The notes below the pieces were generated by a model, which did not search any database, was not told the DNA's origin, and saw nothing but the letters and a program-made list of their open reading frames with translations. From Deltaproteobacteria bacterium (GTDB lineage: Bacteria > Myxococcota > JADLHZ01), in assembly GCA_020848545.1 (NCBI GenBank), contig JADLHZ010000012.1:62001-126000 (forward strand): a stretch of DNA of 64,000 nt, in the 5' to 3' direction. This document shows, piece by piece, positions 40,881 through 48,908 of this stretch. Numbering within the stretch: position 1 is the stretch's first letter; each line of letters starts with the position of its first letter. A program made the position numbers and the translations under genes.

Positions 40881-41750
40881 ATGCGGCGGCTTTGCTCTGC
40901 GCTCGTCCTCTCCACGCTCGTCCTCGCCACCAGCGACTGTAGAAGGAAACGCCGCCCGCCGGTGACGAGCGCCCCGACCGCCCCCACCGAAGAGAAGACC
41001 GCCACCAACGCCGACAAGCCGCTGCCGATGTTCGTGGCCGGCGACGCCGACAACGGCGAGCGCGCGGAAGTGCGCGTCGCCATCACGATGAACGGCGCGC
41101 CGCTGCCAGAAGGCGTCAGCTGCGAGGGCGTGGCCTTCGCCGAAGGATCGAGCCGCGACCCGCTCGGCCGCTCGCCGTGCGGGCTCACCATGCGTTTCCC
41201 GGGCGGCCGCCGCGATCTCGAGGTCACCTTACGCGCAGGCGAGACCAGCACGACGAAGCGCCTGCCGACCGACACCTACGGCAAAAGTGCGCGCGTCATT
41301 CCGCTCGACATGCGGTGGGAGATCGGCCGGGCGCGGCTTCAGGCGGAGCTTGGGCCCGAAGTCTCCGGTTGCCGCGTGCGTTACCTGCGCGGCGGCGCGG
41401 TCGTCGGTGAGACAGCCGCCGGCGAGAGCCTGTCGCTCGAAGCTGGCAGCTACGCCCCGCGCTTCGTTTGCACGCAGAAGAACGGCGAGGTCTTTTCGGT
41501 GGACGCCGCGACCATCTCCGTCCGTTCGGGCCAGGATACGACCGGCAAGTTCGCCGTGACCGCGCCGGTCGCTGGCGCCGTCGCACCTACAGACGCCGCT
41601 CCTACGCCTACCCAAAGGACAGCAACGGCGCCTGCCCCCAGGGCCCCGACCGAGAATATAATTCCGACCGAAAACAAGCCTCGTGACCCAGGGCGTCAAA
41701 GCGCCGACCCGCGCGAGCTACCTCCTCAAAACTACAAGGAAAATCCCTAA
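40881..41750 (+). CDS. Exported hypothetical protein
   Basis: 289 residues with signal-like N-terminus MRRLCSALVLSTLVLATSDC, possibly a lipoprotein though the residue before Cys is Asp, which is unusual. The middle has two beta-sandwich-like segments (AEVRVAITMNGAPLPEGVSC and CRVRYLRGGAVVGETAAGES) of a PEGA- or Ig-type look, and the last 70 residues are Pro/Thr/Ala-rich. No named family recognised. It starts five bases after the FrzS-like gene, so the two are probably cotranscribed. Confidence 0.6.
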   Translation: MRRLCSALVLSTLVLATSDCRRKRRPPVTSAPTAPTEEKTATNADKPLPMFVAGDADNGERAEVRVAITMNGAPLPEGVSCEGVAFAEGSSRDPLGRSPCGLTMRFPGGRRDLEVTLRAGETSTTKRLPTDTYGKSARVIPLDMRWEIGRARLQAELGPEVSGCRVRYLRGGAVVGETAAGESLSLEAGSYAPRFVCTQKNGEVFSVDAATISVRSGQDTTGKFAVTAPVAGAVAPTDAAPTPTQRTATAPAPRAPTENIIPTENKPRDPGRQSADPRELPPQNYKENP

Positions 41751-41835
41751 TTCGCCGACACATCACGCGAGGAAAACCGGGTCAAAAAAGGCGCGCGCTA
41801 TATCAAAGTGCAAAAGTCAGAGTCAAGTTCGCCGA

Positions 41836-41863
41836 TTGACAAATATGTAAATTGTGTTAGAGT
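41836..41863 (+). promoter_or_regulatory. Sigma-70-type promoter for the CarD-family gene
   Basis: TTGACA at 41836-41841 is followed after 16 bases by TAGAGT at 41858-41863, with an AT-rich spacer unusual for this GC-rich DNA. A transcript from here would have a ~100-base leader before the CarD-family start. Consensus resemblance only. Confidence 0.65.
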
Positions 41864-41972
41864 CCGCGCACTTTTGGGTGGTCCGCAGCAGTTCGACCTC
41901 ACTCCGGCGACGGAGCGCGATCGAAGGCGTTGCAGACCGAAGTCTTGAACAATTCTCGCGAGGAGTCAGGTT

Positions 41973-42473
41973 TTGGAGACGCAAACGCAAGTTTTCAAAG
42001 TCGGAGACAAGGCTGTTTACCCTGCTCACGGTGTCGGCGAAGTCACTGCCATCGAAAAACGGGAAATCGGCGGGTCGGCCCAGACGTTCTACATCTTGAA
42101 AATCCTCGACAACGGCATGCGCATCATGGTGCCGATGCTCCAGGCGCAGCAGGTGGGCCTGCGCGAGATCATCTCGAGCGAGGAAGCGGACGAAGTGTTC
42201 GACATCCTGCGCGAGAAAGAGATCAGCGTCGACACGACCACGTGGAACCGCCGCTACCGCGAGTACATGGAGAAGATTAAGACCGGCTCCGTGTTCGAAG
42301 TGGCCGAGGTCCTGCGCGATCTCTACCTGCTCAAGATGGAGAAGGACTTGAGCTTCGGTGAGCGCAAGATGCTCGACACCGCGCGCAACTTGCTCATCAA
42401 GGAGCTCTCGCTCGCGAAGAAGATGAACGAGGAAGCCGTCGAGGACGAGTTCCGCCGCATCTTCCAGCAGTAA
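41973..42473 (+). CDS. CarD/CdnL-family transcriptional regulator
   Basis: 166 residues starting at TTG, preceded by AGGAG eight bases upstream. The N-terminal domain (VFKVGDKAVYPAHGVGEVTA, FYILKILDNGMRIMVP) is the RNA-polymerase-interacting Tudor-like fold; the helical C-terminal domain (WNRRYREYMEKIKTGSVFEV, AEVLRDLYLLKMEKDLSFGE) binds promoter DNA, with the conserved Trp in TTTWNRR. CarD/CdnL proteins stabilise open complexes at rRNA and other sigma-A promoters and are essential in myxobacteria. The gene has its own strong-looking promoter and an intrinsic terminator, as befits a highly expressed single-gene unit. Confidence 0.95.
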   Translation: METQTQVFKVGDKAVYPAHGVGEVTAIEKREIGGSAQTFYILKILDNGMRIMVPMLQAQQVGLREIISSEEADEVFDILREKEISVDTTTWNRRYREYMEKIKTGSVFEVAEVLRDLYLLKMEKDLSFGERKMLDTARNLLIKELSLAKKMNEEAVEDEFRRIFQQ

Positions 42474-42525
42474 TCGCAACCACGTCCCAGCCGATTCGAT
42501 CGCGCTGGGGCCGTCAAACTGAAGG

Positions 42526-42567
42526 GCCCGCGATAGCGTGATTGCTGTCGCGGGCTTTTCGTTTTTT
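42526..42567 (+). terminator. Intrinsic terminator after the CarD-family gene
   Basis: GCCCGCGATAGC at 42526-42537 pairs with GCTGTCGCGGGC at 42544-42555 (one G-U type mismatch) around a six-base loop, followed by TTTTCGTTTTTT. This is the clearest rho-independent terminator in the window, 53 bases after the stop codon. Confidence 0.9.
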
Positions 42568-42591
42568 CCGAGTCTGCTATCGTGCGCGGCC

Positions 42592-43314
42592 GTGACGACG
42601 GACGAGACGGACAAAGACGAGCCGAGCGCGCCGAAGCCGAAGTCGATGAGCGAGTTCGACTACTTCGCCGAGGACGTGGCCACCGCTGACGTCGGCCGCG
42701 GCGAGATGAGCCTCGCGCACCTGAAGCGCAAGGAGCGGCGCCTGTACCTGCACGCCGGCCTCATCGCGCTCGTCTGCGCCGTGCTCGGCTACTACGTCTG
42801 GGGCCTGCACGAGACGATCATCTACCACTTCAAGAACGCGCCACTCGTGGACCTCGGCCGCGTCGACGAGAAAGATCCGAACGCCCTCCCCCACGATCAA
42901 TACGTGCGCCTGAGCGGCATCACCGAGGCGCGCGCCGCACAAGTGAAGTGGATCCGCGGGCTCAGCTGGCAGCGGAACTATCGCTACTATCACCTGCTCG
43001 GAACGCCGGTGTTCATCGAGGTGCCGACCGAGCTCGCCAAGGGCAACATCGAAGCGTTCGAAGAAGTGAAGCTCGACGGGCGCCTCATCGATCTCACGCG
43101 CGCCCACGAGTACGATCGCTTGCTCGCCTTCCTCGAAGAACGCTTGCTCATGCGCATTCCCGAGCGGGCGTTCATGTTGCAGGTCGGCGCCAAACCGGAC
43201 GGCGGCAAGCAGGCGGTGATCTTCCTCGCGGTCGTCTTGCTGCTGCCCGTCGTCAACGTGGCGCTGTGGCTACGCGCCTATCGCCGCCTGCGTGCGGCGC
43301 GTCCAAAAGTTTGA
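42592..43314 (+). CDS. Membrane protein of unknown function
   Basis: 240 residues from GTG 42592. A longer frame from 42538 would begin inside the terminator loop and is rejected. The N-terminus is acidic and soluble (TTDETDKDEPSAPKPKSM), followed by a helix HAGLIALVCAVLGYYVWGL, a ~120-residue periplasmic domain (YVRLSGITEARAAQVKWIRG, YRYYHLLGTPVFIEVPTELA, RLIDLTRAHEYDRLLAFLEE) and a C-terminal helix AVIFLAVVLLLPVVNVALWL. The layout recalls proteins that anchor an OB-like periplasmic domain by two helices. No family name recognised. Confidence 0.7.
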   Translation: MTTDETDKDEPSAPKPKSMSEFDYFAEDVATADVGRGEMSLAHLKRKERRLYLHAGLIALVCAVLGYYVWGLHETIIYHFKNAPLVDLGRVDEKDPNALPHDQYVRLSGITEARAAQVKWIRGLSWQRNYRYYHLLGTPVFIEVPTELAKGNIEAFEEVKLDGRLIDLTRAHEYDRLLAFLEERLLMRIPERAFMLQVGAKPDGGKQAVIFLAVVLLLPVVNVALWLRAYRRLRAARPKV

Positions 43315-43344
43315 CAGCAGCGCTGCGATCTCTTTAATCGCCTA

Positions 43345-44106
43345 GTGCAGATGTTCGAAACGCTAGAAACGAAGACCGATGCCCTGCGGCGCTGCGGTCA
43401 TGAACGTCGCGAAGCTTTCACCGCCCTGAAGCACAAGCTCGACGCCGAGTGGACCTTCCACGAGATGGCAATCAGCGGCACGCCCCTCGCGCGCATGGAC
43501 GTGCGCCGGATGGTCGAGAGCAAGAACGAGCCGAACTGCCGCGCGCGCGTCTTGCGCGAAGCGTACAACTTCTATCGCGCGATTCGCTTCGTCGATCGCT
43601 TCGTGCCGAAGGATCCGCGCGAAATCGGCGAGGCCGAGGTGCTCGGCGCGCACGCGTTGCTCCTGCGCGGCATCAACGACAAGGCGGCCGCGCGCTACCG
43701 CACCGACGACCTGCGCGTCTTCGAGCCGGGAAAGGCCACGCCCTGCGATGAGCTCGAGCAGGCGATGGCCGAGACCTTCTCGTGGCTGCAGAGCTCTTCG
43801 CACCAACATCCGATCCGTCAAGCGACCGAGCTGCAGCTGCGCGTGCTCTTCGCGCAGCCGTTCTCCGAGATGAACGCGCGCCTCGCCCGCCTGCTCACGA
43901 ACCTCGTGCTCATGCAGCGTGGCCTGCCGCCGGCGCTGCTCACGGGCGACGATCGCGCCGAGTACCAAAACGCCGTCGCCGTGGCGCCGCGTGACGGCGG
44001 CCGTCAGTTCGCCAAGCTGCTCGCCGGCGCCGTCGAGCGCACCCTCGACTTCTGCCTCGAAGCGGTCGAGCGCGCGCCCGTCGTCGCGGTCGCTCGCCAG
44101 CCGTAG
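43345..44106 (+). CDS. Fic-family protein with degenerate active site
   Basis: 253 residues. The overall pattern is Fic: an N-terminal helical part (TFHEMAISGTPLARMDVRR), the flap region INDKAAARYRTDDLRVF, and the motif helix QPFSEMNARLARLLTNLVL at 171-189, then QRGLPPALLTGDDRAEYQNA. In active Fic enzymes the core reads HPFxDGNGRxxR; here the catalytic His is Gln171 and both Gly are Met176 and Ala178. The inhibitory-helix Glu of IEGN is Ser44 (AISGT). AMP transfer is therefore unlikely. It may be a scaffold. Start GTG 43345; ATG 43351 is as good. Directly upstream of cysS. Confidence 0.78.
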   Translation: MQMFETLETKTDALRRCGHERREAFTALKHKLDAEWTFHEMAISGTPLARMDVRRMVESKNEPNCRARVLREAYNFYRAIRFVDRFVPKDPREIGEAEVLGAHALLLRGINDKAAARYRTDDLRVFEPGKATPCDELEQAMAETFSWLQSSSHQHPIRQATELQLRVLFAQPFSEMNARLARLLTNLVLMQRGLPPALLTGDDRAEYQNAVAVAPRDGGRQFAKLLAGAVERTLDFCLEAVERAPVVAVARQP

Positions 44107-44128
44107 ATTTGCTAAGGGCTCATCCACA

Positions 44129-45697
44129 ATGAGCCTCCGCCTCTTCAACACGCTCACCGGTCAGAAAGAAACCTTCGTCCCGCTCGAGCCCGGGCGCGTG
44201 CGCTACTACGTGTGTGGCGTCACCGTTTACGACCTCTGCCACTTGGGCCACGCGCGCACCTACGTCACCTTCGACGTGGTCCTGCGCCACCTGCGCGCGA
44301 GCGGCTTCGACGTGACTTACGTGCGCAACTTCACCGACGTCGACGACAAGATCATCAACCGCGCGAACAAGGACGGCGTGCACGCGCTGGAAGTGTCGAA
44401 GCGCTACATCGACGAGTTCTACACGGACATGGACGCGCTCGGCATCCTGCGCGCGACGATCGAGCCGAAGGTGTCTGGCACGATGCCGGAGATCATCGCG
44501 CTCATCGAGAAGCTCGTCGCCGGCAAGAACGCCTATGTCGTCGAGCGCGACGTCTACTTCGCGGTCGACACCTTCCCGGGGTACTTGAAGCTGTCGAAGC
44601 GCAACGTGGAAGATCTCGAGGCCGGCGCGCGCGTCGACGTCGACGAGCGCAAGAAGAACCCGATGGACTTCGCGCTGTGGAAGAGCGCCAAGCCGGGCGA
44701 GCCGAGCTGGGACAGCCCGTGGGGCAAAGGCCGGCCGGGCTGGCACATCGAGTGCTCGGCGATGGCGTTTCGGCACCTGGGCGAGTCGCTCGACATCCAC
44801 GCGGGCGGCCGCGATCTCATCTTTCCGCACCACGAGAACGAGATCGCCCAGAGCGAAGCGGCGTCGCACGTGCCGTTCGCCAAGTACTGGATGCACTCGG
44901 GCATGCTCAACATCGACGACACGAAGATGTCGAAGTCGCTCGGCAACTTCTTCACCATCCGAGAAGTGCTGAAGGACGTCGACGCCGAGGCGATGCGCAT
45001 GTTCTTTCTGACCGCGCACTACCGGAGCCAGGTGAGCTTCGACCTCGCGTACCACTGCCCGAAGTGCGGCGCGCTCGTGACGCGACAGATCGCGGAGAGC
45101 CTGCGCCACGACGCGTGCGCCTTCACCAAAGAGGAAGCTCGCCGCGCCGTGAAGTTCGTCGGCATCGACGAGGCCGAGAAGCGCTTGTTCTACGTGTACC
45201 GCACGCTGATGAAGTGCGACGCGCTCGCCGCGAGCATGCCGGCGAGCGAAGGGCCGGTTTTGAAGCCCGAGCTCCTCGCCAAAGCGTCGAGCGAGTTCAC
45301 CGAGGCGATGGACGACGACTTCAACACGGCGGCGGCGCTGAGCAGCACGAGCGCGCTGCTGTCCTTCGCGAACGAGCTCTGCGACAAGCCGCCGAAGCCG
45401 CGCGATCAAAGCGTACGCACAGCGGCAAGAATCGCGGCGGAGCTACGCCGAGGCGGCGCGATCCTCGGGCTCTTCCAGGGCGATCCCGTCAAGCGCGTAG
45501 CGGATCGACGCGTGCGCTTGATCGCGGCGAAGAAGATCGACACGGCCGCCGTCGATGCGTTGCTCGAGGAACGCAAGTCGGCGCGGACTGAGAAGCGCTT
45601 CGCCGACGCCGACGCGGTCCGGGCGAAGCTCGCGGCTCTCGGGGTCGACGTCAAAGACACGCCGAGCGGCAGCGTGTGGGACGTCAAAGAAGACTAG
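44129..45697 (+). CDS. cysS: Cysteinyl-tRNA synthetase
   Basis: 522 residues, longer than the ~460 usual. Class I signatures are HLGH at 38-41 (VYDLCHLGHART) and KMSKS in DDTKMSKSLGNF. Zinc ligands include Cys29 (YYVCGVTVYD), the Cys of WHIECSAMAF and the His of FPHHENE. After the catalytic domain there is an extra segment of about 30-40 residues (YHCPKCGALVTRQIAESLRH, then DACAF) containing CxxC plus His and Cys, before the helical domain EAEKRLFYVYRTLMK. The C-terminal anticodon region is normal (DAVRAKLAALGVDVKDTPSG). It follows the Fic-like gene by 22 bases. Confidence 0.95.
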   Translation: MSLRLFNTLTGQKETFVPLEPGRVRYYVCGVTVYDLCHLGHARTYVTFDVVLRHLRASGFDVTYVRNFTDVDDKIINRANKDGVHALEVSKRYIDEFYTDMDALGILRATIEPKVSGTMPEIIALIEKLVAGKNAYVVERDVYFAVDTFPGYLKLSKRNVEDLEAGARVDVDERKKNPMDFALWKSAKPGEPSWDSPWGKGRPGWHIECSAMAFRHLGESLDIHAGGRDLIFPHHENEIAQSEAASHVPFAKYWMHSGMLNIDDTKMSKSLGNFFTIREVLKDVDAEAMRMFFLTAHYRSQVSFDLAYHCPKCGALVTRQIAESLRHDACAFTKEEARRAVKFVGIDEAEKRLFYVYRTLMKCDALAASMPASEGPVLKPELLAKASSEFTEAMDDDFNTAAALSSTSALLSFANELCDKPPKPRDQSVRTAARIAAELRRGGAILGLFQGDPVKRVADRRVRLIAAKKIDTAAVDALLEERKSARTEKRFADADAVRAKLAALGVDVKDTPSGSVWDVKED

Positions 45698-45750
45698 CGT
45701 AACAAGGAACCCTTCACATGCGTCGAAGAAAGTTGGAGCTTGGTCCAGAT

Positions 45751-45788
45751 GCAGCGAACTCACCCTCAGGGTGACGAACGAGCGCTGC
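45751..45788. other. Dyad symmetry between convergent cysS and peroxidase genes
   Basis: TCACCCTCAGGGTGA at 45760-45774 is a perfect palindrome nested within GCAGCG at 45751 and CGCTGC ending at 45788. There is no U-tract, so it may be a bidirectional RNA hairpin or a protein site. The remaining bases of the 162-base gap show nothing else. Confidence 0.4.
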
Positions 45789-45859
45789 GAGTGAGGGGGG
45801 CCCGACAAAGGCGAAGCCGACAGAGCAACGATGCAGATTGGCCGAGATCGGACTTTCTT

Positions 45860-46840
45860 CTAAGGAAGCTTCGGTGCTTTCAGGACCCCCGGGCAATCGA
45901 GCGACTTCAGGAACGCGACGAGATCTTTCACCTCGGCGGCGCTCAGCTTCTTGTCGACGAGCAGCTCGCTCACGTTCTTGTTCTTCCGCCCGCCCGCCGC
46001 CATGAAGCGCACGGCGTCTTCGAGCTTCGCGACGGATCCATCGTGAAAGTACGGCGCGCTCTTCGCCACATTGCGCAAGCTCGGCACCTTGAACGCGGCC
46101 CAGTCTGACTCTTTCTTCGTTACGCTCATGCGGCCGACGTCGACTTTGTCTTCCGGCGTGACGTCGGTGCCGACGCCGGCGTTGTAATACATGCCCTCGG
46201 GCGCCTCGTACGCCGCAGAGAAGAACGGCGCCGGATGGCAGCCCGTGCACCCCGCTTTGCCGGTGAACAGCGCGAGCCCGCTCTGCGCTTGCTTCGAGAG
46301 CGCCTTCTTCTCGCCGGCGACGAAGCGATCGTACGCCGTGTTGTCGCAGACGAGCGTGCGCTCGTACGCCACGAGCGCCTTCACCACGTTCGCCGCGGTG
46401 ACGCCATCCGGAAAGACTTTGGCGAACTGCGTCTTGTAGCCCTCGATCGCTTCGATCGTCTTGGCCTTCGCCTCGAGGTTGTCGTTGCCGACGCCCATGT
46501 TGCTGCCGCCCCACGCCGCCTTCGTTTGGCCTTCGAGCGTGGTCGCGCGGCCGTCCCAGTACCAGCGCGGCAAGAAGCCGACGTTCCACATCACCGGGCT
46601 GTGGCGCGTGAGCTTCTTCTCGCCGGGGCCGATCGCCAAGGGGTCATGCCCGCCGAGGCCGTCTTCGTTCTGATGACACGAGTAACACGCGCGGGTGCCG
46701 TCGACGCTCAGGCGCTTGTCGAACCAGAGCTGCTCGCCGAGCGCGATCTTCTCGGGCGCCTGTGGGTTGTCGTCTGGGATCTTCATCGCCCCGAGGGGGG
46801 ACGGCGCAGCGACTAGGAGAAACGCGACGGCGACGAGCAT
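45860..46840 (-). CDS. Di-heme cytochrome c peroxidase (MauG/CcpA family)
   Basis: 326 residues from ATG 46840 with signal peptide MLVAVAFLLVAAPSPLGA. Two heme c motifs are present: CYSCH in RACYSCHQNEDG and CTGCH in KAGCTGCHPAPFF. Between them lie the Trp/Glu-rich W-Y-W-D-G-R-A loop and the Glu of YERTLVC. Periplasmic enzymes of this family reduce hydrogen peroxide or oxidise protein side chains. The missing Met-ligand question cannot be settled by reading. Convergent to cysS and downstream of the ATP synthase and Cys-His protein genes. Confidence 0.92.
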   Translation of the reverse strand: MLVAVAFLLVAAPSPLGAMKIPDDNPQAPEKIALGEQLWFDKRLSVDGTRACYSCHQNEDGLGGHDPLAIGPGEKKLTRHSPVMWNVGFLPRWYWDGRATTLEGQTKAAWGGSNMGVGNDNLEAKAKTIEAIEGYKTQFAKVFPDGVTAANVVKALVAYERTLVCDNTAYDRFVAGEKKALSKQAQSGLALFTGKAGCTGCHPAPFFSAAYEAPEGMYYNAGVGTDVTPEDKVDVGRMSVTKKESDWAAFKVPSLRNVAKSAPYFHDGSVAKLEDAVRFMAAGGRKNKNVSELLVDKKLSAAEVKDLVAFLKSLDCPGVLKAPKLP

Positions 46841-46908
46841 GCCCGCAAAATACTCTCTCGCGGAGGGGTTGCAAGCCGATGCGCGTATGGGATTCCGAGC
46901 CGAGAGAT

Positions 46909-47301
46909 CTAAGAGTTGAGCTCGTGCGACGCGACGTCGTCGTCGAGCATGGCCTTGGCCGCTGCCGGCAAGTCGACGAGTGGCGTCCGCCCGCCGAGGA
47001 TGCCGCGGACCTTCGCCTTCTTCTGACGGTAGCGCCACTGCTGGTAGTGCGCCGAGCAGAGGCCTCGCGCCACCGCCTTGCGATCGCACTGCTCGCAGAT
47101 CTTCTGCGCCGAGCGCGCGAGCGGATCGTCTTCACGGCCCGATCGCTCGACGTTCTCGAGGATCGCGAGGCGGCGCTCGATCTGTGCGAGGCGTTGGCGA
47201 ATTTCGGCGAGCGGCTCGCGCAGCGATTCGCAGGCCTTCTCCCCTGCCGCTTCGACGATGGTGTCGAGCAGCTTACCCACATCTGTGCTGAGCGCGTTCA
47301 T
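46909..47301 (-). CDS. Coiled-coil protein with a CxxC-x9-CxxH motif
   Basis: 130 residues from ATG 47301, which has AAGGG at seven-base spacing; ATG 47307 is also possible. The N-terminal half is a heptad-rich helix (LREPLAEIRQRLAQIERRLA). The C-terminal half carries CEQCDRKAVARGLCSAHY followed by QQWRYRQKK, a C-x2-C-x9-C-x2-H zinc-knuckle-like motif also seen in phage and bacterial DNA-associated small proteins. It lies 25 bases after the ATP synthase c-subunit gene on the same strand. Role unknown. Confidence 0.7.
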   Translation of the reverse strand: MNALSTDVGKLLDTIVEAAGEKACESLREPLAEIRQRLAQIERRLAILENVERSGREDDPLARSAQKICEQCDRKAVARGLCSAHYQQWRYRQKKAKVRGILGGRTPLVDLPAAAKAMLDDDVASHELNS

Positions 47302-47326
47302 GTGCATGCCCTTCGATCGTAACAGT

Positions 47327-47653
47327 TTAGAAGAAGCCGGCGAGGCGGAGCGCGATGAGCAGCGCGTAGATGACGAGCGACTCGATGAGCGCGAGGCCGA
47401 GCAGCATCGGCGTGAAGAGCTTGTCGGCCGCGCCCGGATTGCGCGCGATGCCTTCGAGCGTCGCCGCCGCCGCGCGACCTTGGCCGAGGGCGCCGCCCGC
47501 CGCCGCGATGCCGATCGCCAGCGCCGCACCGATGCCGAGCAGCGCCTTCTCGAACGCGCCGCCCGAGGCCGCGGCTTCGTCAGCGGCGAACGCCACCACC
47601 GGAACCAAGGTGAGAACAACCGCAGCCAAACCCGAGAACACTTTCTTCAACAT
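47327..47653 (-). CDS. atpE: ATP synthase Fo subunit c
   Basis: 108 residues, with AGAAGGA ribosome site. A signal-peptide-like N-terminus (1-24, ending PVVAFAA) precedes the normal hairpin, a known feature of some deltaproteobacterial c subunits. Helix 1 contains Q58 in GALGQGRAAAATLEG, the loop is GIARNPGAADKLF, and helix 2 has the ion-binding Glu91 followed by Ser92 in LALIESLVIYALL. Gln plus Glu-Ser are three of the ligand positions of Na+-binding rings, while most proton rings have Glu-Ala. Subunit c forms the rotor ring. It is the last of the four Fo genes here. Confidence 0.93.
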   Translation of the reverse strand: MLKKVFSGLAAVVLTLVPVVAFAADEAAASGGAFEKALLGIGAALAIGIAAAGGALGQGRAAAATLEGIARNPGAADKLFTPMLLGLALIESLVIYALLIALRLAGFF

Positions 47654-47675
47654 TGTCCTTCTCCAGTTAGAAAGC

Positions 47676-48485
47676 CTAGGCGTGAGCCTTGGCGTCGCCA
47701 TGACCATGTTCGTCACCGTGATCAGAATGAGCCACGGCGAGCGAAAGATACACCATCGACAACAGACAGAAGACGACCGTCTGCACGATACAAACCACGA
47801 AGCCGAGCACGAAGAACGGCAGCGGGATGAGGAAGGGAAAGATCCCGACAAAGGCGCCGAGCACCGCGTGATCGCCGACCATGTTGCCGAGCAAGCGCAA
47901 CGACAACGACAACGGGCGCGCGAGGTGCGAGATGAGCTCGATCGGGAACATGAGCGGCGCCAAGAACCAGCCCCACCACTCGCCGACCGGGTTCGCCATG
48001 TGCGAGATGTGGCCGAGGCCGTTCACGCGCAGGCCGTGATAGTTGTAATAGATGAACACGAAGAGGCCGCAGGCGAAGGTCGTGTTCAGGTTGTCGGTCG
48101 GCGGCGAGAAGCCCGGGATCAGGCCGAGCACGTTCGAGAAGAAGATGAAGAGCGCGAGCGAGCCGATGACTGGGAAGAAGCGGCGGGCATCGGCGCCGCA
48201 CAGCGTTTGTAGCTGGCCGTAGAGCGCTTGTGAGATGAGCTCGACGAAGTTCAGCGCCGAAAAGCGCGGCGAAGGTACCACGCCGCCGTCCTTGGCCGCG
48301 GCGAGCTGGCGGCGCGCGCTCATCGACAAGAGCAGCAAGACGACGAGCACGAGGCCCGCGGCGATCACGTGCTGAATGCCGACGAGCGAGTGCTGGATCC
48401 ACGAACGGCCGCCGGCTTGGCGGATGTATTCCTGCAGGTTGTCGAACCCAGGCAGAAAGTGAAACCAGCTCATTCCGTGCGGCAT
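47676..48485 (-). CDS. atpB: ATP synthase Fo subunit a
   Basis: 269 residues with about six helices. The essential Arg lies in SLSLRLLGNMVGDHA, and LFIFFSNVLGLIPGFSPPTD and NTTFACGLFVFIYYNYHGLR are conserved. It forms the half channels facing the c ring. The C-terminus is unusually His/Asp/Gly-rich (AHSDHGDEHGHGDAKAHA), which could bind metal. An ATG nine bases farther in (MSWFHF) may be the true start. It lies between the AtpI-like and c-subunit genes, with 22 bases to atpE. The b, delta and F1 genes are not in this window. Confidence 0.95.
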   Translation of the reverse strand: MPHGMSWFHFLPGFDNLQEYIRQAGGRSWIQHSLVGIQHVIAAGLVLVVLLLLSMSARRQLAAAKDGGVVPSPRFSALNFVELISQALYGQLQTLCGADARRFFPVIGSLALFIFFSNVLGLIPGFSPPTDNLNTTFACGLFVFIYYNYHGLRVNGLGHISHMANPVGEWWGWFLAPLMFPIELISHLARPLSLSLRLLGNMVGDHAVLGAFVGIFPFLIPLPFFVLGFVVCIVQTVVFCLLSMVYLSLAVAHSDHGDEHGHGDAKAHA

Positions 48486-48488
48486 GTT

Positions 48489-48908
48489 CTAGCGGTCCTT
48501 ATTCGCCGATCGCGCGGCGCGCCGGCGCCAGATCAGCATCGCGATGAGCAAGAGATACATCGACAACGGCAACGCCGAAAAACCGATCACCAGTCCGAGT
48601 ACGTCGAGGCGCAACGCGAACGTCAACACGCCGAGCGCCGCGAAGAGAAAGCTGAGCTTGGACGCGTAGAGCAGGCCGAACGCGCGCTGCGCCGGGCCGC
48701 GGAGGAGGAGCATCCGGGTGAGCGCCCACCGGCCGAGTGAGAAGTTCGCTCCGCAAAAGAGCGCCCCGATGGTCGCGGCGCGCGCCGTCTTCGTAGGCAA
48801 GAAGATCACGGCGACGATGATCGTCACGCCCGCCACCGCCCAAACCAGCGCTTCGACGCGACGACCGGCGCTCATGGTCGACATCGATGGCGGCGTAGGC
48901 GTGCTCAC
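48489..48908 (-). CDS. atpI: ATP synthase subunit I (AtpI-like)
   Basis: 139 residues with four hydrophobic helices (VEALVWAVAGVTIIVAVIFL, AATIGALFCGANFSLGRWAL, LLYASKLSFLFAALGVLTFA, VIGFSALPLSMYLLLIAMLI) and a basic tail RRRAARSANK. This is the pattern of the small integral subunit I encoded before atpB, which assists c-ring assembly. The start overlaps the previous gene by ATGA, and the stop is three bases before atpB. The name is by position and topology; sequence conservation in this family is low. Confidence 0.78.
   Translation of the reverse strand: MSTPTPPSMSTMSAGRRVEALVWAVAGVTIIVAVIFLPTKTARAATIGALFCGANFSLGRWALTRMLLLRGPAQRAFGLLYASKLSFLFAALGVLTFALRLDVLGLVIGFSALPLSMYLLLIAMLIWRRRAARSANKDR

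Noticed and set aside
42538-42591. Upstream start for the membrane protein at 42592
   Set aside because: This start lies within the loop of the intrinsic terminator, so it would not be on the right transcript.
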